From positions 12,117,665 to 12,181,664 of the forward strand of contig OX463852.1 in assembly GCA_949825065.1 (NCBI GenBank): a stretch of 64,000 bases of DNA, in the 5' to 3' direction. This DNA comes from Odontocerum albicorne. Taxonomy: Eukaryota > Arthropoda > Insecta > Trichoptera > Odontoceridae. Position numbers and translations under genes: made by a program. A model generated the notes under the pieces. It made no database searches. It was not told the origin of the DNA and was given only the letters and a program-made list of their open reading frames with translations. Shown piece after piece: positions 52,291-63,213 of the stretch (the first letter of the stretch is position 1; every line of letters starts with the position of its first letter).

Positions 52291-53126
52291 ATATGTACGA
52301 AATGTTGATGAATTATATATGATACTCGTATGTAGACATGAAATGAGTTCTCGTTCTCCATTCTTTGATTTTATCGAGCATGGAAATGGCATGATAGTAC
52401 GTCTTATACATACAATTGATTATTTGGTTTATATGACCAGTAATTTCTGAATCAGACCTTTAAATCATCAAAGTGGAGGCACCAAAAAAGAGGGCAAACG
52501 ACCCTCTAAGTCACCCCAATCCTCAGAAGGGAGGGAATACCTCCCCGTGCAAGGTACGGCAAGCCATGACCCGTGGCTATTCGCGTGTACGGACACCAGT
52601 CTCTACCACTGCGGCTGCTATTATTCCATCCTCCTTACCTACCCGCCTGTCTTGGTGTTTATATCGTTCTTGTTGTACAGACAGTTTGTTCGATATTGTC
52701 GTTACTTGATGGGGGAGTTTTTTAAATCCACCTTATATACGGGCACTGTAAATTTCTTTATGAAAATCATTTCATTTTACTAGCCATATTTTTTAATTCG
52801 TAGGTGCCCTTCTACATGTCTGAATCGATGATTTGGAGATGAAAAAAATAGTGAAAATACTAACGCACAGTATTATGCTCGTGCCCATTTTGATAATTAA
52901 AAACGAATCCACGGCAATGGGTAGATGAGAGAAGGAATCACAAAAGCAGCTTAAGTATGTGACGCAGAATGAACTGTGACTCGAACATATAATTATCCAG
53001 TATCTGATAAATCCATACTCTGTCATATATTATAATACCAGTTATATTTCACCAAGGTAGACACTTGCGTTCCATTGTGCACTATCCATTTCGATCATTT
53101 TACAATAAATGCAAAAAATTACATAT
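52291..53126. other. Spacer with GC-richer patch 52475-52710
   Basis: Two overlapping plus frames of 78 codons (52473-52709 and 52547-52783) cover the GC-richer patch (AAGGTACGGCAAGCCATGAC, CACCAGTCTCTACCACTGCG). Neither resembles a protein I know. TACTCGTA at 52323. Confidence 0.35.
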
Positions 53127-53210
53127 TTATTTATTTGGCACTCCATTGCGCAAAGCTACAATCAGCGGATTTATTGCCTTTAATATCTTCTAACCAGCCA
53201 GAAAAGAATT
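53127..53210 (-). repeat. SINE-A tail, 5'-truncated (A3 type)
   Basis: ATTTATTTATTTGGCACTCC, ATTGCGCAAAGCTACAATC, GCGGATTTATTGCC, TCTTCTAACCAGCCAGAAA. A more diverged copy than those at 6488 and 13733. Confidence 0.7.
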
Positions 53211-53394
53211 ATAAATAGTGTCGATTGCTGATCAAAAGGTTAGAAAGGCTTACTTAGGATAGAAAACATAAAAAAAGTCAAAATTATAAAATATATGGAT
53301 AAAATTGCTGAATATAAGAATTAAATGACACATCAGACACCGTAATTACGTAAGTCTGCCTGGTGAAGTTTGATAATATTTTGTGGTATACATA
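53211..53394. other. Short spacer
   Basis: AT-rich, unassigned. Confidence 0.3.
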
Positions 53395-53610
53395 CATAAT
53401 ATATATTGTAATTAAATATACATATAATTATTAAATAATTTTAAAACAATGACTGTAATTTATTATTACTACTGCTTTTTGTATCTTCATGTTAGTTTAA
53501 GATAAATTTGTATTATTTGTCAATAATTTTAAGTACTTATATAACCTGTCACATGTTCATTTGTATATAAAGACACTGTTGTGTCGTTAATTAAATAAAA
53601 TATAATAAAT
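53395..53610 (+). repeat. Rpt-2, copy 2
   Basis: Aligns with 52075-52290 over its length, and ends GTTAATTAAATAAAATATAA then mixed A/T repeats. Spacing between the copies is 1.3 kb. Confidence 0.8.
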
Positions 53611-53779
53611 AAATAATAAGTAAATAATAAAACAATGAAAGGGAGATATAGAAAACAATATTGTTCAATATTACAAACTACTTGGAAACGAGAAGAATAG
53701 AGAAAGAAGACAAGTTATATAATTGAAGAGATATTTTTTCACATTGATTTAACAAAATTGATAAAATTTGGACGTTCTA

Positions 53780-54515
53780 AGAAAAGTTTAGAAAGGAAGC
53801 TTGAGATGGTTTGGTCCCTCGAGAGAATGAGTTCTGAAATACATTTACTTAAAAATGTACTTAAAAACAAATAACAATATAATGTCTGAAATGAATGGCA
53901 TGCAAGAAAGAGGTAAGCTGTGATTAAAATGAGAGAACATAGTTGAAGAATTAAATTAATAAAATGTAAGAATCATACGAGAAACAGAAGGGCTTGTGTG
54001 ACGAGATGTATGAGTGTAGATTATGCAAAGGTTATTTGTGCAGATCTTTGTCGTCGTTGTTGGGTCTTGTAGTCGACGATCCCTTTGCCATTCCAACGTC
54101 AATTCAGTTGGAAATCGAAGCTGTGCCGTGAAGTTTTGTTTCTTTTTAAGTGAGTTATCCGTTGCACACCAGCAAACTAGAATGCCCCACCGCTGTAATG
54201 GATTCGATGGCACACTGAAGTGAGATGATCGGAGTATACCGGCATGTATTTACATTTTTTTAAAGAATATATATGATCGATGTCAAAGGTATCCTAATAG
54301 CCCAAAACACTAGGCGAAAAAAATGCCTTTGTCATTCGAGGGGAGTAGCACAGTACGGGGTTCGAATCGGCAACCTTCCGCACGGAAGTTCAGTGCGTTA
54401 CCGCGCGACCATGCACCTCAATTTACGGATAGAAAGGTGTGGAGATCTGTCCGCTCGGTCTACCAAAAGAGGCTATGGTGTGATGGTATGTATTTATTTA
54501 TGTAAAATGAATGTT
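53780..54515 (+). mobile_element. LF1a LINE remnant split by SINE-B
   Basis: Plus-strand LF1a: AAGCTTGAGATGGTTTGG (LEMVW for LRWFG), GAGAGAATGAGTTCTG (ERMSS), GCATGCAAGAAAGAGG, GAATCATACGAGAAACAG, and GACGAGATGTATGAGTGTAG up to about 54046. After the SINE it resumes at 54423 with GGATAGAAAGGTGTGGAGAT, CCGCTCGGTCTACC and GGCTATGGTGTGATGG, the LF1 3' end. Confidence 0.78.
54047..54421 (-). repeat. SINE-B, full length, nested in LF1a
   Basis: Reversed SINE-B: TCGTCGTTGTTGGGTCTTG, CAATTCAGTTGGAAATCGAA, TTGCACACCAGCAAACTAGA, GGCACACTGAAGTGAGATGA, CTAGGCGAAAAAAATGCC, CATTCGAGGGGAGTAGCACA, GGGTTCGAATCGGCAACC and CATGCACCTCAA. It sits between the two halves of an LF1a copy, so it is the younger of the two. 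About 375 bp. Confidence 0.9.
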
Positions 54516-56029
54516 CATTTAAAATAATAACTTTTTTGTTGTAAATAAAATAAAAAAACATTGATCTAAAGATAATATATGTATGCTTCATCAGAGAAAT
54601 ACTCATATATCGTATTTTTCTTATTTAAAAAAAAATTAAACATGTCAAAAAACCACCCCTTTTATTCGTACGTTTTTTTATATTGTATACAAAAACACAT
54701 GTCCTTGTATGACCAGGTACATAAAAAGAGATTCAATTCAGTTTCTCGCCATCATCATCTGTCCTCCTTGAAAAGGATTCAGCGCTTTCTATGCGCGATT
54801 TCGCCAAACAGAACATCTCCCGTTTCTTTTCTTCTTGTAGTAATCCAATGGCAGAAGTAAAAGAGACAGCGAAGGGCAGGATCTATTTTTTTGTCGATAT
54901 AAGGATGATTGTATTCTTTAAGATTTTTATCGGTAACGGACATCATGATCAGAGCCATAATCTCTCCTTTCGTATCCTTTCTTGGTATTCTTATTGTAAA
55001 GCGATTTTCCAAAGAATATTCTATTGTGTGATTGATTTTGGGTCTACCCTTTCATACGTTTGCATTTTTTTATTTCAATCACATTTTTAATTCACGTGCG
55101 TAAGAGTTATACTTGGTTCATAGTTAAACAAAATTGGCAAAATCAACGAAAAAAAAACTATACCACCAGAGTTGGTAGGAAATACTAAGTAAGCTTTGAT
55201 CGAACAATGATGACTGTAGGAAACTCCACGATTATATCAATAATATACATATATAAATGGAAAATCCGTTACAAAATCTTCTATAATAATATATAACAAA
55301 GTGCTTTATTATTTCCTTCATAAGAGTACGAAAAATGACTTAGTTTCATTATCTTATGAATGGTCAGCATCTATCTAGGACAATTAAAACAGATGATACA
55401 ATGGATGTTTCTTTTTAAAGTAACCTTTCATTTGATTTGGAAGTCAAATCACTCTGCAATAAAGCAAAAAAACTGCATTGTTGTACAATTCGTACCATCT
55501 AACTATTCACAGACACCATAAGTCCACAGAATAGTATACAACTCATTAGTCAGAAGTAATTTGTAATGTTGCTCTATAATATGAACGCCAGCAGGGATTA
55601 CGTATTCACTCACGTTAGAAAGAAAATATTTCTCCATGTAGAAAGAGAGAGAGAGAGTATGGATATTAGTTGGCAGAAGAGGCTGCAGTAAGATCTACTG
55701 TCAACAAGCATCTTTAAAAGGAAGGGCTTGGTTCATGTTGCACTTTTTTAATTCACCAATGTAAACGTAAACTTGAAAGTAATTCACGATATTGAAGGTT
55801 GTTAGAGAAGGCTATATTAGGCTTTAGGAAGTATTTGTTTTGCGCACTAAATGAACTGTCAAATTAATATGGAGATATTCAATAGGTACAGAAAAAATAT
55901 GAAATACAGTAACTAAAATGATCTAAAAGGAGCGAACAAAAAAATGTAATATGTAGATATTAAAATTAAATACATACATATGTATAAAAAGGAAATGCGT
56001 GTGTAATATTCGGGTGGTTTAAATTATTT
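54516..56029. other. Spacer with one protein-like frame
   Basis: A 77-codon minus frame at 54779-55012 (RIPRKDTKGEIMALIMMSVT, PYIDKKIDPALRCLFYFCHW) lies in a GC-richer patch 54720-55030 and has a protein-like composition. A 99-codon plus frame overlaps it. No family recognised. The rest is AT-rich, with an AG run (GAAAGAGAGAGAGAGAG) at 55641. Confidence 0.3.
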
Positions 56030-56260
56030 TGTGTAGGAGTCTATTATCACATATCACCCACCTTCGGACCATAAGACGAACTTGGGACCATGATTTTAAT
56101 TCGACTTTTTGTAAGTGGCAATTATCACACATCACCCACCTTCGGACCATGTGTTTAAGTCGACTTTTTGCAGGAGCCTATTATCACATATCACCCACAT
56201 TCGGATCATAAGACGCACTTCAGACCATAATTTTATGTCGATTTTTCTAAGTAAAAAAGT
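56030..56260. repeat. Tandem repeat, ~66-85 bp spacing, 3 copies
   Basis: TTATCACATATCACCCACCT plus TCGGACCATAAGACG and TCGACTTTTTGTAAG recur near 56045, 56117 and 56182. The array ends AAAAAAGTGCGCCTTCTACT, which resembles ends of some widespread DNA transposons. The 60-codon frame over it is not a gene. Confidence 0.85.
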
Positions 56261-57394
56261 GCGCCTTCTACTCCAATAAATACGACCAACTCAGCATTAC
56301 TAATTTTATTTTATTAAACGCATACACATACACCAGTCAATTAAAATCATTGTAATCCACATCAAATTACATTATGGATATACAAAAGGGTAATTTGATT
56401 CAAGGATAAATATAATATAATCTTATTATGAAGTCCACCTATGATTTTTTTGCCCCTTTTCCCGTATTCGCCATCTGGTTGTAAGACTGTGCCCTATTCG
56501 GCGAAACTGTGCACAGCGCGCACCCCTGACCCTATTTTTTCTACGGTGGTGTGCTTAGAGCTTGAGACCATGTTAAGTTTTTTACGGACGCCAAAACATC
56601 CTTCTGGATATGAAGTGTTTTATATTAGGGTAGATAGGGTGTTCGTAGAAAAATTTATGCTATCAATATTTTTAAAATCACACTGATATCCGTTACCCAA
56701 ATTTTCTCTGTCCAAGAAATCATGGTGCACTTCTAACATTATTAGATGTTAACATAATCGCAATGTATGTTATGTCATACCAAATAAGACATATACGTCG
56801 TTGATCGTGGAATGACAGTTAGTATTCATGCAAAACAAGCGACCGCTCCAGGTTCGATTCCTAACGTGTTCTCTTTCGATCTGCTTTTACTCTTAGACCA
56901 TTTTACGTATCTTGTATGTTTTTAGTAACTTATATGATGGTTTTCGTCCCTTTATATAGCAACACAAAAAAGCGATGTATACAATTCAAGTTCTTGGAAA
57001 TTTAATCACCTTGCTATTGAAACTTTTAGTTTTATCTGTTATGATTGTGTGCTTGTTGAAATGCAACAGTTTGCACCAAAAACCAAATATACGCATAAAC
57101 TTCTTCCATATATAAGATGACTAACAGTCATACTTGATCCCAGGGATAGTAAATCGTATCGTTTTATTGCATGGACATTGTATATTCAAAAAGGATTCAA
57201 ATCACTTTTTTTTTTAGATAATTCAGATAACATTCAGCCACTTTGAAAGACAGAATTAACTGATGAAAACTCCAGTTTCCTGAACCGAATCTACAACTTG
57301 TGAACTAGAAGGGCGTTTAACCAACCAGTCAAGTTAAAATTAATGAAAACGTAAGAGTGAAATTTTTAAAATACTGGATGATTATTAGTATTTT
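56261..57394. other. Spacer, possibly the rest of a DNA transposon
   Basis: CCCGTATTCGCCATCTGGTT with AAGACTGTGCCC (56460-56495) is loosely the inverse of GTGCGCCTTCTACTCC..AATACG at 56255-56285, about 200 bp apart. The 81-codon frame 56441-56686 is unassigned. A tRNA-like GGTTCGATTCC lies at 56851. Confidence 0.35.
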
Positions 57395-57540
57395 TCGTTT
57401 TATACAGTACGACCTGACGAATTTATTGTCACGTAAAATTTCTTAAGATAAAACCACAGTAAAACCCTTTTAAAAAAGTAATACGAAACTCGATGCTCCA
57501 ACTTCTGTATTGGAAGACAGGTGTCATGTCAAGGTCGTTT
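57395..57540 (-). repeat. SINE-A, degraded
   Basis: ACAGTACGACCTGACGAATT, AAAACCACAGTAAAACCC, GAAACTCGATGCTCC, GACAGGTGTCATGTCAAGG match the reversed SINE-A order. Confidence 0.6.
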
Positions 57541-57873
57541 AATTAATTATTTAGATTAATTTAATTGGTTTTTATATATAAAAAATATTTTATTTGCTAA
57601 AGAAAATAAACTTATTTTAAATATTTCAACCTATTGTTATATGAATAAATAAATCAAATCACCTTTATCAAAAGTATTCAATCGGGTGTACTTACGTCCG
57701 CATGTAACATTATGTGTTATTATGTAATTAATTTACCTTTTCAGACATTAATTAATTCTAAGATTTTTTTTAAAGTGTGTAAACTTGTGACTGTATTATT
57801 TATACTAAATGCAAAATTATGTCGTACAAGTTTTTATAGATGATGCCCAAAACATTCAAAATTATAATACAAT
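57541..57873. other. AT-rich spacer
   Basis: TGTATTATTTATACTAAATG and ATTATGTCGTACAAG (57791-57832) resemble the sequence preceding the repeat at 62343, see below. Confidence 0.35.
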
Positions 57874-58260
57874 ATCCTACACTTCATTTGTTATCAGAAA
57901 ACAAAAATAAATTTGTTATTATTGCCGGATTATTGATAGTCGTTTAATAATATGTTACACATACAAAGTTTATAAACTAAACCTACGGGGTGGACTTTAA
58001 AATATATTATGAAGAAAACATTCAAAATCATAATAATATATTTCTTGTCATGTGTAATAATAAATAATAAACAAATAAATAATAAATAAATAAAATTTAA
58101 AAAAGTATCCTACACTTCATTTGTTATCAGAAAACCAAAATAAATTTGTTATTATTGCCGGATTATTGATAGTTGTTTAATAATATGTTAAACATAAAAA
58201 GTTTATAAACTAAACCAACGGGGTGGACTTTTAAGTATGTTATGAACAATATTTTGATGA
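57874..58260. repeat. Direct repeat, 233 bp apart, two copies
   Basis: ATCCTACACTTCATTTGTTA, TTATTATTGCCGGATTATTG and ACGGGGTGGACTTT occur near 57874-58000 and again at 58107-58235. Between them lies an (AAATAAT)n-like stretch (58050-58100). Confidence 0.9.
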
Positions 58261-58355
58261 ATGCAAGAAGTCAAGAGGGGAAATGCTAATTAATGTTAGC
58301 AAAGGGTAACAATGGCAAATAAGTAAATTGGGAAAAAATATACAATAAATTAATA

Positions 58356-58778
58356 ATTATAAATGTAAAATTGCTATATAAAATTTGGAAACAACGCTTT
58401 ATACGTTTGATATGTCAATTTATTTTTATACTTTCATTCATATGGTATCCTGCAATATATCCGAACTGGTGGTTCAGACATGGTGAGCGTGGTCGGGAGA
58501 CAACATTGTCTACGCCACTATTAAATTAAGCCCTTGGGATAAGAGCCACTGGAATATGCACTGATTATAAATGTAAAAATGCTATATATAGTAAAACTTC
58601 GAAACAACGCTTTATACGTGTGATATGTAAATTTATTTCTATATTTCCATTCATATGGTATCCTACAATATATCCGAACTGGTGGTCCAGACATGATGAG
58701 CGTGGTCGGGAGAAAACATTGTCTTCGCCACTATTAAATTGAAGCCCTCGGGATTAGAGCCATTGGAATATGCACTGA
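58356..58778. repeat. Tandem duplication of a ~210-bp unit
   Basis: Units 58356-58563 and 58564-58778 share ATTATAAATGTAAAA, GAAACAACGCTTTATACG, CATTCATATGGTATCCT, AATATATCCGAACTGGTGGT, GAGCGTGGTCGGGAGA and GGAATATGCACTG at roughly 90 percent identity by eye. Unique sequence, no coding potential. Confidence 0.92.
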
Positions 58779-58859
58779 ACTTGTAGATCGTCATCGCACG
58801 TGTTAGCAATAATATCCAACATATAAAGAGGCCACAGCACTCACATGCGTCAAGTGTAT

Positions 58860-58965
58860 GTGAGTGTTTATGGCAGATCTTTTACCAGATTGGAACCCAT
58901 TACTTTATTTTTTTCGGGTATCATCGGAATCGAAGTTAAGCATCTCACCAACTACGCTGCGGAGT
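58860..58965 (-). repeat. SINE-A head, A2 junction
   Basis: GATCTTTTACCAGATTGGAA, T-run, ATCATCGGAATCGAAG and CTCACCAACTACGCTGCGG. Same A2 junction as at 41125. Confidence 0.72.
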
Positions 58966-60129
58966 TCTTTATTTTCGTTCCATTTCTCATGTTACTTCCT
59001 CTTACTAAAATATTATGTTACCAAAAATACAATATTTTATAATTAATTATTAATACCATATTTATTGAGAACACCCTATGAATACGATATTTTTAACCTA
59101 TTCAGAGCGAGGGGTTAAAGTAAGACGACGTCAAAAAAACTCCTTGGCCGTTATAAAAAACTGCCACCCCTGGCTCGCGGCAATATGGACACCACACCCG
59201 CAGAGTTTTTCTTCGCCACTCTCAACGTTTTTTTTGTTTTGTTTATAACATATTGTCAGGGCTGGGGTTGGGAATATAAGAAATTATGATTAAGGTCTAC
59301 TTACTTAGATTTTCAGTAGTCCGTAAATCGGAAAGGTACTTGATCGTGTCGCGACATTCTGATCTTGTTCTAAAAGAGACTTGATTGAATTCCTTGAACA
59401 GATATTCATTTATGGAAGTATTTTTTCTTATTTTATTTACATTTCACCTGACCAATGTCAGATTATTTTATTCTCCGAATTGGGTTCAAGACCTATGTTT
59501 GTCAAGGGCTTATAATTAAGCGCAATTTTAAACTGGTGATGAAGAAGTGTTATTTCTTTTGTGGATTACAAGACCGTGCAACACCTAAATGACACTTTTC
59601 TCTAACTTTGCCAATAATTCCATTTTTAAAAAACCTTATTTTTATTTGCCATTTAAAGGGGGGACTGAACCTCTTTGCCTGATGTACAGAAGTATAGGAA
59701 AACCTCTAGCAAGATAGTCGAATGACCGCAGAAAAGGGGCTGCGAGCAACAGTGAGGGCTTACACCCAACAACGGGACTTACGATGGTGTTTTTTAATTA
59801 GTTAATAAGGAGTATAGCAGGATATTAATAAGTAGTACCAAGTGAATCACCAGCTCATGGTCTGCTGATATCTCGAAATATTAATCTTTGGATCCAAGTT
59901 GCTGTCAGTGCACGGATAGCTACCACCTCTGGAAACCGAGTGGGCTCGCAAGCTAAATTTGGTGGAGGGACACAGAGGATGATCACTTCTATTTTGATGT
60001 GTCCCTATCATTTCTTTTAATTATTTAACTTCTATACACATAAGTATATCCCAAAACATATTTAAAACACTCCTGCTCTAACTTAACATCCACAAGTGCA
60101 TATTTCCTCTACAAACTAGTACTTTCCTC
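58966..60129. other. Spacer
   Basis: The patch 59100-59260 is non-repetitive and GC-richer (CTCCTTGGCCGTTATAAAAA, CCTGGCTCGCGGCAATATGG). It could be regulatory, and nothing is proven. 59640-59950 has mixed composition without a frame. Confidence 0.3.
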
Positions 60130-60320
60130 CAAAATAATGTGTGTTGGCAGCAGGGCTCAAAATATGTACAACATGTATACAATTCCTATTACATCTACAG
60201 CGGTGTGGAAGGCAATGGGAAACCATCGCACTATTTTGCAAACGAGCTCATCAAGTGCTGTATTACTTTCTTCAGTATTAAAATCACGACGAAGAAGAAG
60301 ATTAACATCATGTATTTTTA
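60130..60320 (+). mobile_element. Probable RTE/BovB-like 3' UTR end
   Basis: GCGGTGTGGAAGGCAATGGG followed by AAACCATCGCACTATTTTGC, ending CGACGAAGAAGAAG. 'TGGAAGGCAATGGNAAACCAC' close to a short GAA/GAT repeat is a conserved feature of RTE/BovB 3' ends. No coding portion is attached. Frames of 60-83 codons over it are not genes. Confidence 0.6.
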
Positions 60321-61561
60321 AGGAATTCTTAATGTTATTATGGTTAGATATCAAAAGTTTGACATTATATTTTTTCGATCCGATTTAATTTACTCAAGTA
60401 GGTACTGAAAAACATAAAATCATAATATGTAAGACTTATTGTCATGTAGAAATTAAACATGTTTTATATTTGCTTTTCTCACACGATACTATAGTAAACA
60501 TATTTTAAACAAACTATGTTTGCAATTACACAACTATTATAAAACCCTGTAAATAGTTAATACTGGAAAGAAACCAATTTAAATATAACATACTCGTATA
60601 TGCTACTAATATATGTAGTTAATGAAATATCCCAGTTTTAAAAGTTTTTTTCATCATTTATGTGTGGTCAATTTCTATTGTGTAATTAATTACATATTAC
60701 AATTTTAAAAGTTCAACGTATTTTTCAACTTTTTGTAAAGTGTAAAAACAAACAAATCTCTTTGTGAACTGTATAAACAAACATCCTTGCAACTTGTACA
60801 AATGCCGCAAAATTATATTTGTTACCATCGAACGAACATACTATATTATGAGTACTATATTCTACATATGAGTTTTATAAAAACATATAATGTGATTATT
60901 TTAAAAAAATAAGCAAATATCTAAATTCGTTAATTGTTAATTTATCAGAAATTGTTCATACATCAAATATATTGTTTTGTTTATGTATAGTATTTTGACT
61001 AGAGATAATTTATAATGCCATTTAGTGCAACACTTGCCTGTATAGTGCTTTAAAGTAACTAAAGTTTGCCTCAATTGGGAATCAATCTTCAGAATCCAAT
61101 AACTAAAAAAATCTAATGTTTAAACCATTTTTCTAAAAATGAAACCAAATATGAATATATTTTTAGATGTTTCGATCTTTACTTTGTGTAACTCCATAGT
61201 GGGGTTATAAAATTTACTTTATACACGATTTTACTATCGCTAATACTTTTGAACTCATTTACCGATTCCTTGTCAGAAAAACTCAATTTGCAATCAATAA
61301 AATAGTTAGTTAAGAAAACCTTAAAAGTTTCTATAAGTGTTGGGACTTTAATATATCGACTAGCGTTTACTTAAGGAAGTTTTACACTTGTAAGTTCTCA
61401 ACTCTTAAGAAAATCTTAAGTATATCTTTAAGTATCTAAAGTTATCACTCTGCATTCTTTGATATATGTGAAGTTTTCTGTATAACGAGGTAGAATTAAA
61501 AAAATCTGAAAAGAATGTACATCAAATTATCCATTGATTCTCTAAGAATAAACCAAATATT
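60321..61561. other. Very AT-rich spacer
   Basis: No frame above 60 codons, no repeat identified. TACTCGTA at 60591. Confidence 0.35.
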
Positions 61562-61700
61562 TAATTGACATACATACCGTATCCCTATCGGGGTAGGCAG
61601 AAAGGAGAGAGTGCGAGATTTTCCTTTCGTGATATACTTATGTCGCCTCGTCTACACTTTCTCATACAGCTCCTATGATTTCTCATACTTTTTACATTTC
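61562..61700 (-). mobile_element. LF1a LINE 3' end
   Basis: ATACATACCGTATCCCTATC, GGGGTAGGCAGAAAGGAGAG, GTGCGAGATTTTCC, TCATACAGCTCCTATGATTT. It stops after ACTTTTTACATTTCCG. Confidence 0.82.
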
Positions 61701-62342
61701 CGTCTTTCAAAATGTTATTCAAAATTAATTTATATGAATATAATATATTTTGGAGGAATAAAAGTGAGTATTCTCGTTGATCAGTTGAGAAACTTTAAAG
61801 TTTAACAAAACTTATTTTGTAGATACTTAAAAAAAGAGATTCGAGCGAGAAGGGTTAATTTTTCATCTTATTTTTTTGTGTTTCAAAGTTCTTACTGTTT
61901 CCAGAAACTAAATCTTCGCTATCAACTTATGTTTACGACATTTACCTAATGTCAAACACTTGTCAAAGATTTAAAGCAAACTTTTCAGACCTCTTCAAGT
62001 TTGACTTTCAAAATTTTAAATGTGTCATCAAGTTGTTTCAACAGCTCGAAAATGTAAATTCGAAAGTAGAGTAATAAAATCGTGTAAATTATTTGACAGA
62101 TACTTTTAAATTTCAATCACCAAAACTATAAAAGGGATATTAATTTATTTATTTTCATAAACGTTATAATATACCTAACAACAATATTTAAACAAAGAAG
62201 CGATTGTTTGGTTAATTACTATACAAAGAAAAAATAATCTTAAATTAATCTCCTCAGACCGGAATTTATCATAAAGTTTAAAAAAAAAAGTTTTTTAATG
62301 TACTATTTACACTAATAGCAACATGATGTCGTAAAATTCAGT
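61701..62342. other. AT-rich spacer
   Basis: Nothing recognised until TGTACTATTTACACTAATAG (62297), which leads into the next repeat and resembles 57791. Confidence 0.3.
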
Positions 62343-62590
62343 ATCCTACACTTCATTTGTTATCATTCGAAACAGAAATATACCACAAAGTTGTTTACAA
62401 AGGGTGTACGAACTATGTGTCCATTATAATGATCACCAGGTCTGAGTAAGTTGAAAACCCCAATTTATAATAATTCAGTGTACTACACTTCATTTGTTAT
62501 CATTGGAAATAGAAATATACCACAAAGTTGTTTACAAAGGGTGTACGAACTACGTGTCCATTATAATGGGCACCATATCTGAAGAAGTTA
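62343..62590. repeat. Tandem duplication, 138-bp period, two copies, related to 57874
   Basis: CTACACTTCATTTGTTATCA, ATATACCACAAAGTTGTTTA and CAAAGGGTGTACGAACTA are present at 62345 and 62483. The first 20 bases and the preceding ~50 bp also match the 57874 locus. Confidence 0.9.
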
Positions 62591-63148
62591 AAAAACCACC
62601 ATTTTTATCAATAACAATAAAAAAACACATTAAAATAACCTAAGTAAGAATATTTTAGCAATTAAAGGTTTCATAAATATAATATTTTTTATCTGAAGAA
62701 GTAAGCCTCGGGATAGGAGGTAGAGATACGTGTAGTGGAGATTCACTTCATTAGTGGAATAACAAAGTAATTTATTCATAAACATTCTGAAATGGAGGTC
62801 CACTAAGTTAAAACTGAAACCTTTCATAAAAATAAGTACAAAAGTCAAAATGATTTTACAAAAATTAACAATGTCCACAGTTGATTATACAATACGGAAC
62901 CGTTTCGAGTCAGACTGCCAGCACCTCACCACACCAAGCTTCCTTGGCACTCATACGGAAAGAATAGCAAAGTACAAATTCAACATTTTATAATTTCTGC
63001 ATTCAGCCTTCTTTTAACATATATTTCAACAGACTAAGGTTATAAACATGTCAGCAATATCAGCACATACCTAAATAGAGGAATTTCATTGGTAATTAGA
63101 AATATTCAATTGTATTTACAATAGAAATTAGTCATACAGCGAATAGTT
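62591..63148. other. Spacer
   Basis: The 82-codon minus frame (62630-62878) is AT-driven. No assignment. Confidence 0.3.
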
Positions 63149-63183
63149 GTCGTCGTCATTGCTGGGCCTCGTAGTTGAGGATC
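63149..63183 (-). repeat. SINE-B 3' end, reversed stub
   Basis: GTCGTCGTCATTGCTGGGCC plus TCGTAGTTGAGGATC is the SINE-B 3' end in reverse, complementary at 29 of 35 positions to the end of the plus-strand copy that follows. Confidence 0.8.
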
Positions 63184-63213
63184 ACCTATACTAATTGTAT
63201 ATATTATTTTTAT

